This document shows positions 35,985 to 44,181 of a stretch of 64,000 nt of DNA, in pieces (positions within the stretch are counted from its first letter, which is position 1; the number at the start of each line of letters is the position of its first letter). The stretch is from Comamonadaceae bacterium (GTDB lineage Bacteria > Pseudomonadota > Gammaproteobacteria > Burkholderiales > Burkholderiaceae_C): positions 35,408 through 99,407 of the forward strand of contig CANFYZ010000003.1 of NCBI GenBank assembly GCA_947451385.1. The letters are read 5' to 3'. The position numbers and the translations under genes were made by a program. The notes beneath the pieces are model-generated. The model did no database searches and was not told where the DNA came from. It saw only the letters and a list, made by a program, of their open reading frames with translations.

Positions 35985-36818
35985 ATGATCAACGGCAACA
36001 CAGAACTGATCGCCCACATCGGCTACCCGACGCACACCTTCAAATCGCCCATGATCTACAACCCCTACTTTGCGCAGGCGGGGATCAATGCGGTGGTGGT
36101 GCCCATGGGTTGCCAGGTCGCGCACTACCCGGCGTTTTTGAAGTCGGTGTTTGACCTGACGAACATCCGCGGCGCTCTGATCACCATGCCGCACAAAGTC
36201 ACCACGGTGGGCCTGCTCGATGAAGTCACCGCCACTGTGCGTGTGGCCGGGGCCTGCAATGCGGTCAAGCGCCTGCCCGATGGCCGGTTGGTGGGCGATA
36301 TGTTTGACGGTGCCGGTTTTGTTCGCGGCCTGCAGCGCAAAGGTTTTGACCTGACGGGCCAGCGCGTGCTGGTGGTGGGCAGCGGCGGCGTGGGCTGTGC
36401 CATCGCCGCGTCCTTGGCGGCGGCGCAGATTGCGGCCATCAGCCTGTTTGATGTGAACACTGCCTCCGCCGAGGCCTTGGCCCAGCGCCTGAAAGACAAC
36501 TACCCGCAGATAGCCGTGCGCACTGGTTCCAACGATCCGGCCGGGCACGACCTGGTGGTCAACGCCACGCCCATGGGCATGAACGAGGGCGATCCTTTGC
36601 CCATGGACGTGAGCCGCATTGCGCCGCACGCCTTTGTCGGCGAGGTGGTCATGAAAACCGAGATGACCGCGTTTTTGCAAGCGGCCCAACAGCGTGGCTG
36701 CCGCGTGCAGGTGGGCTCGGACATGTTGTTTGAGCAGATTCCTGCGTATTTGGAATATTTTGGTTTGCCCAGCACCACGCCCGAAGTGCTGCGCCGTGTG
36801 GCGCAATTGAGTTATTAA
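35985..36818 (+). CDS. Quinate/shikimate dehydrogenase-like protein of cluster B
   Basis: 277 residues from the ATG at 35985. AroE fold: GYPTHTFKSPMIYNPYF, TMPHKV with the catalytic Lys, MFDGAGF with the catalytic Asp, GSGGVGCAIA. As in the cluster A copy, the first Ser of the SxS motif is missing (Phe here) and the second strand ends in LFDVN rather than NRT, which predicts NAD preference as in catabolic quinate/shikimate dehydrogenases. It would oxidise quinate or shikimate to the dehydro acids handled by the neighbouring dehydroquinase and dehydratase. 31 bases after aroQ. Confidence 0.85.
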   Translation: MINGNTELIAHIGYPTHTFKSPMIYNPYFAQAGINAVVVPMGCQVAHYPAFLKSVFDLTNIRGALITMPHKVTTVGLLDEVTATVRVAGACNAVKRLPDGRLVGDMFDGAGFVRGLQRKGFDLTGQRVLVVGSGGVGCAIAASLAAAQIAAISLFDVNTASAEALAQRLKDNYPQIAVRTGSNDPAGHDLVVNATPMGMNEGDPLPMDVSRIAPHAFVGEVVMKTEMTAFLQAAQQRGCRVQVGSDMLFEQIPAYLEYFGLPSTTPEVLRRVAQLSY

Positions 36819-36845
36819 ACGGCCTTGACCGGACAGGAGTTCTCT

Positions 36846-37733
36846 ATGACCTTGCATCCCGCCCACCGCGAAGCGGTTCCCGAAATGCCCAACCGCCTGG
36901 GCATTGCCGGCATTGAGTTCATCGAATACGCCACCAGCCGCCCGCAGGCGCTGGGCCAGGTGCTCGAATCCATGGGTTTTCGGCCGGTGGCACGGCATCG
37001 CTCGCGCGAAGTCACCTTGTACCGCCAAGGCGCCATGAACCTGGTGGTCAACGCCAACCCCGACGATGCCCGCGTCAGCGCGACAGTGGACGGGCAGCCG
37101 GCGATATCGGCCGTGGCATTTCGGGTGCGTGATGCGCTCAAGGCGCACACCCGTTGCATCGAGCTGGGGGCCTGGTCGGTGGCCAGCCATGCGCAGGCCA
37201 TGGAGCTGCACATTCCGGCCATCCATGGGCCGGGCGGCAGCCGCTTTTATTTTGTCGACCGGTGGGACGAGTTCTCGATTTACGACATCGACTTCAAACC
37301 CATTCCCACTGTCGACCCGCACCCACCGGCCTTGGGCGACATGTCGTACTTTGGCGTGGTGCAGTACATCGGCGCCGCGCGCAGCGCCGACTGGCTGGCC
37401 TATTACGAGCACATGTTCGACTTTGCCACCATCCCTGACGAGGAGCGCTTCGGCATCTTGCCCAAAGGCAAGCTGATGAAAAGCCCGTGCGGTCAGTTTT
37501 TATGGCAGTTGATCGAGCCCGACCCGTGGATGGACGAGGCCGACGAAAGCACCGAGTGCCTGCAACGCGTGGGCTTTGGCGTGTCCGACGTGGCCAGCAC
37601 CGTGGCCGCGCTGAAATCAAGTGGCGTGGAGTTTGTCGAGTCCACCGCCTTGCACCCCGAAGACCGGGGTGCGCTCACGCGCAGCACCTTGGGCTCGGTC
37701 GCGTTCGAGTTGGTGCACAAAGCCCCGGCCTGA
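36846..37733 (+). CDS. HPPD-like VOC protein, homologous to the C-terminal half of QuiC1-type dehydratases
   Basis: 295 residues from the ATG at 36846 (CAGGAG upstream). Two VOC modules in the arrangement of 4-hydroxyphenylpyruvate dioxygenase: GIAGIEFIEYATSR, FYFVDRWDEFSIYDIDF, LQRVGFGVSDVASTVAALKSSGVEFVES. Of the three metal ligands of true HPPD, the final Glu is kept (AFELVHKA, Glu288) but the two His positions appear to be Phe/Tyr (around 168-169) and Arg (241), so dioxygenase activity is doubtful. In Pseudomonas QuiC1 such a domain is fused to dehydroshikimate dehydratase; here it is a separate gene just before that partner. Confidence 0.75.
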   Translation: MTLHPAHREAVPEMPNRLGIAGIEFIEYATSRPQALGQVLESMGFRPVARHRSREVTLYRQGAMNLVVNANPDDARVSATVDGQPAISAVAFRVRDALKAHTRCIELGAWSVASHAQAMELHIPAIHGPGGSRFYFVDRWDEFSIYDIDFKPIPTVDPHPPALGDMSYFGVVQYIGAARSADWLAYYEHMFDFATIPDEERFGILPKGKLMKSPCGQFLWQLIEPDPWMDEADESTECLQRVGFGVSDVASTVAALKSSGVEFVESTALHPEDRGALTRSTLGSVAFELVHKAPA

Positions 37734-37744
37734 AAGAGGTGCGC

Positions 37745-38632
37745 ATGAACTCCCAACTGATTGCCGGTTACGGCATGGACACCATCACCATGGCCGGCTC
37801 TTTGGAAGCCAAACTGGCGGCCATGAAAGGCGCGGGTTTCTCGCAAGTCATGTTGATGGCGCGCGACCTGGTTGGCCACCCCGGCGGTGTGGCGGGTGCG
37901 GTGGCGGCGGTCAAGGCCAGCGGCTTGCGGCCCACCGGCTTTCAGGTGCTGCGCGATTTTGAAGGCCTGTCCGGCCATTTGCACGACTACAAAATCGACA
38001 TCGCCAAGTCCATGCTGGAAATGTGCGCGGCCACCGGCAGCAAAGTGCTGTTGGTGTGCTCGTCCACCTCGCGCCACGCCACCGACGACCTGGACGCCTT
38101 GGCCGCTGACTTGAAAAAACTCGCCATGCTGGCCATTCCGCTGGGCATTCAAATCGCCTACGAAGGCCTGTCCTGGGGCCGCACGGTGAACGAGTTCACC
38201 ACCAGCTGGGACGTGGTGTGCCGCGCTGACTGCCCGAACCTGGGCATCGGCCTGGACTCGTTCCACATCTTCGCTGCCAAGACCGGGCTGGACGCGATCG
38301 AAGAGCTGGACCCCGAAAAGATTTTCTTGGTGCAACTGTCGGACTTCATGTGGCAAGAGACCGCCACGTTTGAAGAACGCATGACCACGGCGCGCACCTT
38401 CCGTGTGTTTCCGGGTGAGGGTGTGCACAGCGAGCAACTGGCTGATTTGGTGCTGCGCCTGGACCGCATCGGTTACCGGGGCGACTACAGCTTTGAAGTC
38501 TTTAACGAAGACTACCAACAGCTGCCGCTGGAGACCGTGGCCGAGCGCGCGCGCAAAAGTGCGACCTGGCTGCACCAAGACGTGTTGCACAAATCGGCAC
38601 CGCTGCCGGCCTGGACACGGCAGCGCAGCTGA
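37745..38632 (+). CDS. 3-dehydroshikimate dehydratase-like TIM-barrel protein
   Basis: 295 residues from the ATG at 37745, 11 bases after the HPPD-like gene, with GAGG upstream. AP-endonuclease-2/sugar isomerase fold with a Glu-Asp-Gln-Glu metal set: Glu140 (AYEGLSWG), Asp171 (GLDSFH), Gln197 (VQLSDF), Glu251 (SFEVFN). The pattern EGLSWGRTVNE and LDSFHIF is that of bacterial dehydroshikimate dehydratases (QuiC/QsuB type), which convert 3-dehydroshikimate to protocatechuate. With the two enzymes upstream it completes a quinate/shikimate to protocatechuate route. Last gene of the operon. Confidence 0.82.
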   Translation: MNSQLIAGYGMDTITMAGSLEAKLAAMKGAGFSQVMLMARDLVGHPGGVAGAVAAVKASGLRPTGFQVLRDFEGLSGHLHDYKIDIAKSMLEMCAATGSKVLLVCSSTSRHATDDLDALAADLKKLAMLAIPLGIQIAYEGLSWGRTVNEFTTSWDVVCRADCPNLGIGLDSFHIFAAKTGLDAIEELDPEKIFLVQLSDFMWQETATFEERMTTARTFRVFPGEGVHSEQLADLVLRLDRIGYRGDYSFEVFNEDYQQLPLETVAERARKSATWLHQDVLHKSAPLPAWTRQRS

Positions 38633-38677
38633 ACCCGCACGCCGCATCGGGCCTTGAAATTCGCGCAAAATACCGTC

Positions 38678-39685
38678 ATGAAACAAAGACAATTGGGCCC
38701 CTTCACCGTCTCCGCCATTGGCCTGGGCTGCATGAACCTGAGCCACGCCTATGGCGCGCCGGTCTCAGCCGAACAGGGCGAAAAAGTCCTGCTCGCCGCC
38801 CTGGACGCGGGCGTGACCTTGTTCGACACCGCTGCCTTGTATGGCTTTGGTGCCAACGAAACCCTGGTGGGCAAAGTGCTCAAGTCCCGCCGCCATGAGT
38901 TCACACTGGCCAGCAAATGCGGCATGCAAGGTGTGGATGTGAACGGCGACGGCAAACTGGTGCGCGTGATCGACGGTCGCCCCGCGACGATCCAAAAAAC
39001 CTGCGAAGACGCTTTGCGCCGTTTGCAAACCGAGGTGATCGATCTTTACTATTTGCACCGTTGGGACAAAAAAGTGCCGATCGAAGAAAGCGTGGGCGCG
39101 ATGGGCGATCTGGTGCGCCAAGGCAAGATCCGCAGCATTGGTCTGTCAGAAGTCTCGGCCACCACCTTGCGCAAGGCCCATACCGAGCACCCGATCGCGG
39201 CGGTGCAAACCGAATACTCGCTCTGGACCCGCAACCCCGAAATTGCGGTGCTCCAAGCCTGCAAAGACATTGGCGCGGCTTTTGTGGCTTTCAGCCCGGT
39301 GGCGCGTGGCTTTTTGTGCGGTGCGCCGATTGACCTGGCGCAGCTGGACGCCAAAGACATTCGCCGCAGCATGCCGCGCTTTGCGCCCGAGCATGCCGAG
39401 CGCAACCACAAACTGTTGGCGCCTTACCAAGCGCTGGCCGATCAAGTCGGTTGCACGCCTGCGCAACTCGCGCTGGCCTGGCTGCTGCACAAAGCGCCGC
39501 ACATCATCCCGATCCCGGGTACCACCAGCCTGGCGCATTTACGTGACGACCTGGCGGCCGATGCCATCAGCCTCAGCCCAGACACCCTGGCCGCGCTGGA
39601 AGACCTGATCAACGAGCGCACCGTCAGCGGCAGCCGCTACAACGCGCAGGCCAACAGCGAGGTCGATACCGAGGTGTTTGCCTGA
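38678..39685 (+). CDS. Aldo/keto reductase
   Basis: 335 residues from the ATG at 38678. AKR fold with the catalytic set Asp and Tyr in LFDTAALYGFGANE, Lys in LASKCG and His in DLYYLHRWD; NADPH-site segments IPIPGTTSLAHLRDD near the end. Reduces an aldehyde or ketone with NADPH; relatives are often called YghZ/Tas-like or general stress reductases. 45 bases after the dehydratase gene, possibly its own transcript. An imperfect hairpin (AAGCC with GGCTT, about 39706-39730) follows without a T tract. Confidence 0.88.
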   Translation: MKQRQLGPFTVSAIGLGCMNLSHAYGAPVSAEQGEKVLLAALDAGVTLFDTAALYGFGANETLVGKVLKSRRHEFTLASKCGMQGVDVNGDGKLVRVIDGRPATIQKTCEDALRRLQTEVIDLYYLHRWDKKVPIEESVGAMGDLVRQGKIRSIGLSEVSATTLRKAHTEHPIAAVQTEYSLWTRNPEIAVLQACKDIGAAFVAFSPVARGFLCGAPIDLAQLDAKDIRRSMPRFAPEHAERNHKLLAPYQALADQVGCTPAQLALAWLLHKAPHIIPIPGTTSLAHLRDDLAADAISLSPDTLAALEDLINERTVSGSRYNAQANSEVDTEVFA

Positions 39686-39728
39686 GCCGTGGGTGACTCC
39701 ACAAGGGAAAAGCCTCTTTGCGAGGGGC

Positions 39729-39757
39729 TTGACTTCCGATTCAATAGGGCGTTTTAG
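39729..39757 (+). promoter_or_regulatory. Candidate promoter of the molybdoenzyme operon
   Basis: TTGACT at 39729-39734 is followed after exactly 17 bases by TTTTAG at 39752-39757. The -35 box is good (5/6) and the -10 box weak (3/6). It lies 27 bases before the ATG of the iron-sulfur subunit, which has GGAG at the right distance. Confidence 0.4.
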
Positions 39758-39783
39758 CTTGCCACTTTGAACTCGGAGTCTCC

Positions 39784-40281
39784 ATGTACAAACTGAATGT
39801 GAACGGCAAAGTCCAGTCGGTCGATGCCGAACCTGAGATGCCCCTGCTGTGGGTTTTGCGCGAGGTGCTGGGCCTGACCGGCACCAAATACGGTTGCGGC
39901 ATTGCGCAGTGCGGGGCTTGCACGGTGCACCTGAACGGCACGGCGGTGCGTTCGTGCTCCATCCCCGGCTCGGCGGTGGCGGGGCAAAAAATCACCACCA
40001 TCGAGGGCCTTTCGGCCAACAGTTCGCACCCGATTCAAAAAGCCTGGGCCGATGTGGACGTGCCGCAATGCGGTTACTGCCAGTCGGGCCAGATCATGGC
40101 TGCTTCGGCTTTGCTCAAACGCAAACCCAAGCCGACCGACAAGGACATTGACGAGGCCATGTCCAACATCTGCCGCTGTGGCACATACCAGCGCATCCGC
40201 ACGGCCATCCATGTGGCGGCGGGCACGCAGGTGGCCGACGCAGGCGACGTGAGCGCCCTGGTTCAACACATCACGGCTTAA
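39784..40281 (+). CDS. Isoquinoline 1-oxidoreductase-type iron-sulfur subunit
   Basis: 165 residues, small subunit of a xanthine-oxidase-family enzyme. N-terminal plant-type [2Fe-2S] domain ([17 protein letters not shown] with its Cys ligands, plus a fourth Cys in VRSCS) and C-terminal [2Fe-2S] helical domain ([10 protein letters not shown] and [11 protein letters not shown]). Passes electrons from the molybdenum site of the partner subunit to an external acceptor. Lacks a FAD subunit nearby, as in IorAB-type enzymes. The large subunit follows 10 bases later. Confidence 0.92.
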   Translation: MYKLNVNGKVQSVDAEPEMPLLWVLREVLGLTGTKYGCGIAQCGACTVHLNGTAVRSCSIPGSAVAGQKITTIEGLSANSSHPIQKAWADVDVPQCGYCQSGQIMAASALLKRKPKPTDKDIDEAMSNICRCGTYQRIRTAIHVAAGTQVADAGDVSALVQHITA

Positions 40282-40291
40282 GGAGTCAACC

Positions 40292-42508
40292 ATGAACAAC
40301 ACCAAAACCATGGACACCTCCTTGCAGGCCTTGTCGCGTCGCAGTTTCATTGTCGGCACTTCGGCCCTGGCCGGTGGCGGCTTGGCTCTGGGCATCAACA
40401 TGCTCACCCCCACCAGCGCCGAGGCGCAAACCGTGACCTCCAACGACGCCGAAGTGGGCGTGTGGGTCGTCATCCAACCCGATGACACCTGCGTGATCCG
40501 CATCGTCCGCTCTGAGATGGGGCAGGGCACGCGGACCGGCTTGGCCCAGTTGGTGGCCGAAGAGTTGGAATGCGACTGGAACAAAGTCACCACCGAATCG
40601 CCCACCGCGGGTCAGAACCTGAAGCGCAAGCGTGTTTGGGGCGAGATGGGCACGGGCGGCAGCCGGGGCATTCGCACCTCGCACGACTATGTGCGCCGTG
40701 GCGGCGCGGTCGCCCGCATGATGCTCTTGCAAGCGGCGGCCAATGAATGGTCGGTGCCGGTGGCCGAATTGACGGTCTCGGACAGCATCATCACGCACGC
40801 CGCATCGGGCCGCAAAACCAGTTACGGCAAAGTGTCCGCGGCTGCTGCCAAGCTGCCGGTGCCGGACGCTAAGAGCATTGTGCTCAAAGACCCGCGGACC
40901 TGGAAGGTGGCGGGCAAACCGCTCAAGCGCCTGGACACCGCGCCCAAACTAAATGGCTCCAAAGTCTATGGCGTGGATGTGAAACTGCCAGGCATGCTGT
41001 GCGCGGCGCTGATGGATTGCCCGGTGTTTGGCGGCAAGCTGGTCAGCTTTGACGACAGCAAGGTCAAACGCTTGCGCGGTGTCAAGCGCGTGGTGCGTGT
41101 GGACGCGTCCACCGTGGCCGTGGTGGCCGACACCTGGTGGCGTGCGAAAAATGCCCTGTCGCAATTGCCCATCGTCTGGGACGAAGGCCCGCATGCCAAG
41201 GCCAACAGCGCCACCATTGCTGCCCACCTGAAAGAAGGTTTGACCGCGCCCGGTGACTACGCCGGTCGCAAAGAGGGCGATGCCTTGAAAGCCATTGCCG
41301 CATCGGCCAAAAAAGTCGAAGCGTTGTACAGCACGCCGTTTCTGGCGCACTCGCCGCTGGAGCCGAACAACTGCACCGCGTTGATCACCGCCGACAAGGC
41401 CGAGGTTTGGGTGCCCAGCCAAAACGCCGAAGCGTCGCTGGCGGTGTTGTCCGAGTCGTCGGGCTTGCCTTTGGAGAAGTGCGAGGTCTACATCACCGAC
41501 CTGGGCGGTGCCTTTGGCCGCCGCGGTGGCCAGCAAGACTATGTGGCGCAATCGGTGGCGATTGCAAAGCAGTTTCCAGGGACGCCCATCAAGCTGATCT
41601 GGAGCCGCGAAGAAGACCAGACGCATGACTTTTACCGCCCGCTGTCGCAGTGCCAAATGGCCGCCGGCTTGGACGAAAAAGGGCAGCTCACCGGTTTGCA
41701 CATTCGGGTCTCGGGCCAATCCATCAACGCCTGGGTGAACCCTTCGGCCATCAAAGACGGCAAAGACGAGCGCCAGTTACAGGGCTTTTGGAAAGAGCCG
41801 GGCGATGCACAAATGGGCTACACCATTCCGAACCTGCTGACCGAATACGCGATCCGCAACTCGCATGTGCCGGTAGGCCCTTGGCGCGGTGTCAACACCA
41901 ACCAAAACGCGATTTATCTGGAGTGCTTTATGGAGGAGGTGGCGCGCGCAGCGGGCCAAGACTCTTTGGCATTTCGCCGCGCCTTGATGCAAAACCATCC
42001 CAAGCATTTGGACGTGTTGAACACGGCCGCCGAGAAGGGCGGTTGGGGTCAGCCCTTGCCTGCGGGTCGGCACCGCGGCATCGCCCATTTCATGGGCTAC
42101 GCCGGTTATTCGGCGGCTGTGGCCGAAGTGTCGGTGGGCAAAAACAAAGAACTCAAAGTGCATCGCATGGTGTTGGTGACCAACTGCGGCCATGCGGTGA
42201 ACCCAGGTCAAATTGCCGCCCAGATCGAGGGCTCGGTGGCCTTTGGTTTGAGCGCGGTGTTTTACGGTGAGTGCACGGTGGAGAACGGCCGCATTGTGCA
42301 AAAGAACTTTGACACCTACCAACTGGTTCGCTTGCCGCAAATGCCCAAGGTCGAGTCGGTCGTGATTCCCACTTATGACTTTTGGGGCGGAGTGGGTGAG
42401 CCCACCATCAGCGTCGTGGCGCCAGCGGTGTTGAACGCGATCTTTGCCGCCACCGGCCAGCCCATGCGACATTTGCCGTTGAAGAACCATGGCTTCACGT
42501 TCGTGTGA
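40292..42508 (+). CDS. Isoquinoline 1-oxidoreductase-type molybdenum subunit
   Basis: 738 residues, usual IorB length. The N-terminus has a twin-arginine signal (SRRSFIVGTSALAGGGLALG), so the complex is exported folded to the periplasm. Aldehyde oxidase/xanthine dehydrogenase-type cofactor segments include SEMGQGTRTGLAQLVAEE, GGAFGRRGGQQDYV, GPWRGVNTNQNA and, near the C-terminus, WGGVGEPTISVVAPAVLNAIF with the Glu that usually acts as base. Members hydroxylate N-heterocycles or oxidise aldehydes; the substrate here is unknown. No cytochrome c gene is in the operon, but sox cytochromes lie convergent downstream. Confidence 0.9.
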   Translation: MNNTKTMDTSLQALSRRSFIVGTSALAGGGLALGINMLTPTSAEAQTVTSNDAEVGVWVVIQPDDTCVIRIVRSEMGQGTRTGLAQLVAEELECDWNKVTTESPTAGQNLKRKRVWGEMGTGGSRGIRTSHDYVRRGGAVARMMLLQAAANEWSVPVAELTVSDSIITHAASGRKTSYGKVSAAAAKLPVPDAKSIVLKDPRTWKVAGKPLKRLDTAPKLNGSKVYGVDVKLPGMLCAALMDCPVFGGKLVSFDDSKVKRLRGVKRVVRVDASTVAVVADTWWRAKNALSQLPIVWDEGPHAKANSATIAAHLKEGLTAPGDYAGRKEGDALKAIAASAKKVEALYSTPFLAHSPLEPNNCTALITADKAEVWVPSQNAEASLAVLSESSGLPLEKCEVYITDLGGAFGRRGGQQDYVAQSVAIAKQFPGTPIKLIWSREEDQTHDFYRPLSQCQMAAGLDEKGQLTGLHIRVSGQSINAWVNPSAIKDGKDERQLQGFWKEPGDAQMGYTIPNLLTEYAIRNSHVPVGPWRGVNTNQNAIYLECFMEEVARAAGQDSLAFRRALMQNHPKHLDVLNTAAEKGGWGQPLPAGRHRGIAHFMGYAGYSAAVAEVSVGKNKELKVHRMVLVTNCGHAVNPGQIAAQIEGSVAFGLSAVFYGECTVENGRIVQKNFDTYQLVRLPQMPKVESVVIPTYDFWGGVGEPTISVVAPAVLNAIFAATGQPMRHLPLKNHGFTFV

Positions 42509-42530
42509 AGACGCTGGCGCGGGAGAGGGT

Positions 42531-43373
42531 TCAACGGCGCAGAGACGGCCCGTCCAGCGGAATGCCGCTGGCGCGTACTTTCAAGTACAGCTCCAGCTCG
42601 CGCAACACTGGGTCACCAGGGGGCGGCATGGACGCTTGCACCCCTGAATAACAAGCCCGCAAACGCCGATCGAGGGAGCCCAGGCGCTGCCAGCTCATGC
42701 GGTACACCGGAAAGCCGGTGGGGTGGCCCGGGCTGATCACTTCGGCGCGCAGCTGGCGACCTATGTTTTGAACATGGCAATGCAGGCAAGCCAGGTTCAT
42801 GCGGCCCAGGCGCTGTGCAAACATATTCGCACCTTGCTGCAAGTGCGCTTGCCAAACGGCTTGGTCAGCGGGGGTGGTGCTCGGGGCTTTCACATCCCAA
42901 GCCAAGCCTTTGGCCGTCTGGTGCAGCAGGGCGCTCAAGGCCAACACTTCTTCGTTTTCCAATCCGTCGGTGGCTGCGGCTTTGCCACTGCGTTGGCGGC
43001 AGGTTTGGATTTGGTCTTCCAAGTTGATCAAGCGCTGATCAGGGACCCGCAGGCGCGGAAAGCCCACCACCGCTTGGCGCAGGGCCTGCACCGGGCCATG
43101 GCAACTGGCGCAACTGGGGCCGGTGCTGGCATCGCTCCAGGCCTGTTGGCCCCGCTCCAACCACAGGGTGACGGGGTTGCTGCCCGGGTCGTTGTTCAAA
43201 GCTTGCAGTCCGGGCGGTAAAAAATCCAAGCCACTGAGATTCGCCGTGGTCGGCCAGGTCACGGCAGGTGGATTGGGCGCGATGGCTTGGGCCCCGACCC
43301 GCAGCGGCGCCATGAGTGTCCCGACACAAAGCCCCCACAAACAAAGTCCCCACAAACCAAGCGCACGCTTCAT
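42531..43373 (-). CDS. soxA: SoxA, dihaem c-type cytochrome
   Basis: 280 residues from the ATG at 43373, with a signal peptide (RALGLWGLCLWGLCVGTL, VGAQA). Two haem-binding sites, CASCH (Cys88-His92) and CLHCH (Cys196-His200), and the active-site Cys241 in LRACYSGVQA, the residue on which the substrate is loaded in SoxAX. With SoxX it oxidatively attaches thiosulfate to the SoxY carrier in the periplasm. The start overlaps the soxZ stop by 4 bases. Final gene of the minus-strand set soxX-Y-Z-A. Confidence 0.92.
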   Translation of the reverse strand: MKRALGLWGLCLWGLCVGTLMAPLRVGAQAIAPNPPAVTWPTTANLSGLDFLPPGLQALNNDPGSNPVTLWLERGQQAWSDASTGPSCASCHGPVQALRQAVVGFPRLRVPDQRLINLEDQIQTCRQRSGKAAATDGLENEEVLALSALLHQTAKGLAWDVKAPSTTPADQAVWQAHLQQGANMFAQRLGRMNLACLHCHVQNIGRQLRAEVISPGHPTGFPVYRMSWQRLGSLDRRLRACYSGVQASMPPPGDPVLRELELYLKVRASGIPLDGPSLRR

Positions 43374-43705
43374 GGCGCCAGCACCAAGCGTTGTTCTACC
43401 CGGCCTTGCTGGCCTTGGTCGTCCAGCCAGTGGACGGCGACGGTGCCGCCTTGTGCAGGCACCACCAGCGAAAACGCCAGGTAAGCGGGAGACGACCAGC
43501 CGGTGCCGGGCGTGGCTTGCAAAATCAGCTCGCCGTTCAAGCGGCATTGCACCTGGGTGATGATGTGACGCGGAATGCGCTGGCCTGCATCGTCTACGCG
43601 AAAGCCAGTTTCCATCGGGTGGTTGCACAGCCAGCGCGCCTCGACGGTGGCGCCGGGGCGCACCTCGCCACTGAAACTCAAACGCGACAACACCAGCATG
43701 GCCAT
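43370..43705 (-). CDS. soxZ: SoxZ, sulfur-carrier partner
   Basis: 111 residues, immunoglobulin-like SoxZ: EVRPGATVEARWLCNHPMETGFR at the N-terminal half, with the conserved HPMETG, and VHWLDDQGQQG near the end. It forms the SoxYZ complex that holds sulfur intermediates. Starts at 43705 or 43699 are possible. No signal peptide, as expected, since SoxZ is exported together with SoxY. 3 bases after soxY and overlapping soxA. Confidence 0.92.
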   Translation of the reverse strand: MAMLVLSRLSFSGEVRPGATVEARWLCNHPMETGFRVDDAGQRIPRHIITQVQCRLNGELILQATPGTGWSSPAYLAFSLVVPAQGGTVAVHWLDDQGQQGRVEQRLVLAP

Positions 43706-43708
43706 GGC

Positions 43709-44179
43709 TCAGGTCCCGTCCAAACAAGCGGTGGAGGTGATGAGGGTGGGCGCGTTGCGCGCGCGTTGGCTGCCGTCGCTGTAAGTGACCACCACCCAGA
43801 CCGATTGCGAGCCCGCCAGCCGCAGACGGGTGCTGAAGTCAAAACGCGCGGTGGCTTGCGGCCACTGCAATTCCAAGGCGATCGGGTTGGGGTTTTCAGG
43901 CAGGATGATTTCCAGCTTGGACAGCGTCAGGCCTGAAGGGGCCCGGATGCGTGTGTGCAAAGGCACGGCATTGCCGGTGTCCGCCAAGGGGGGCACCACC
44001 AGCTCAATGCCTTCGCCGCTCCATTTTTTTTGTTGCAGCGATTGGGCCAGCGCGCTGATCGGCGCTTCGCCATCCTGCGCCCAGGCCGACGTGCTGAGCA
44101 GGGATGTGGCAGCCAGACGCAAACAGTCGCGCCGGTCCCAGCTGGATGGGTGCGCGGGCGGGGGTGGGGTGCTGTTCAT
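43709..44179 (-). CDS. soxY: SoxY-like sulfur carrier with altered C-terminal arm
   Basis: 156 residues from the ATG at 44179, with a Tat-like signal (DRRDCLRLAATSLLSTSAWAQ). The body matches SoxY (LVVPPLADTGNAVPLHTRI, QWPQATARFDFSTRLRLAG). The C-terminus should be GGCGG, whose Cys carries the sulfur substrate, but here it reads TSTACLDGT: a Cys is kept five residues from the end, yet the flanking glycines that let the arm swing are gone. It may still carry substrate or may have changed role. Start at 44191 is an alternative overlapping soxX. Confidence 0.8.
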   Translation of the reverse strand: MNSTPPPPAHPSSWDRRDCLRLAATSLLSTSAWAQDGEAPISALAQSLQQKKWSGEGIELVVPPLADTGNAVPLHTRIRAPSGLTLSKLEIILPENPNPIALELQWPQATARFDFSTRLRLAGSQSVWVVVTYSDGSQRARNAPTLITSTACLDGT

Positions 44180-44181
44180 GC

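Noticed and set aside
35871..37412. 513-codon minus-strand frame opposite the AroE-like and HPPD-like genes
   Set aside because: Same antisense pattern; no ribosome binding site or domain.
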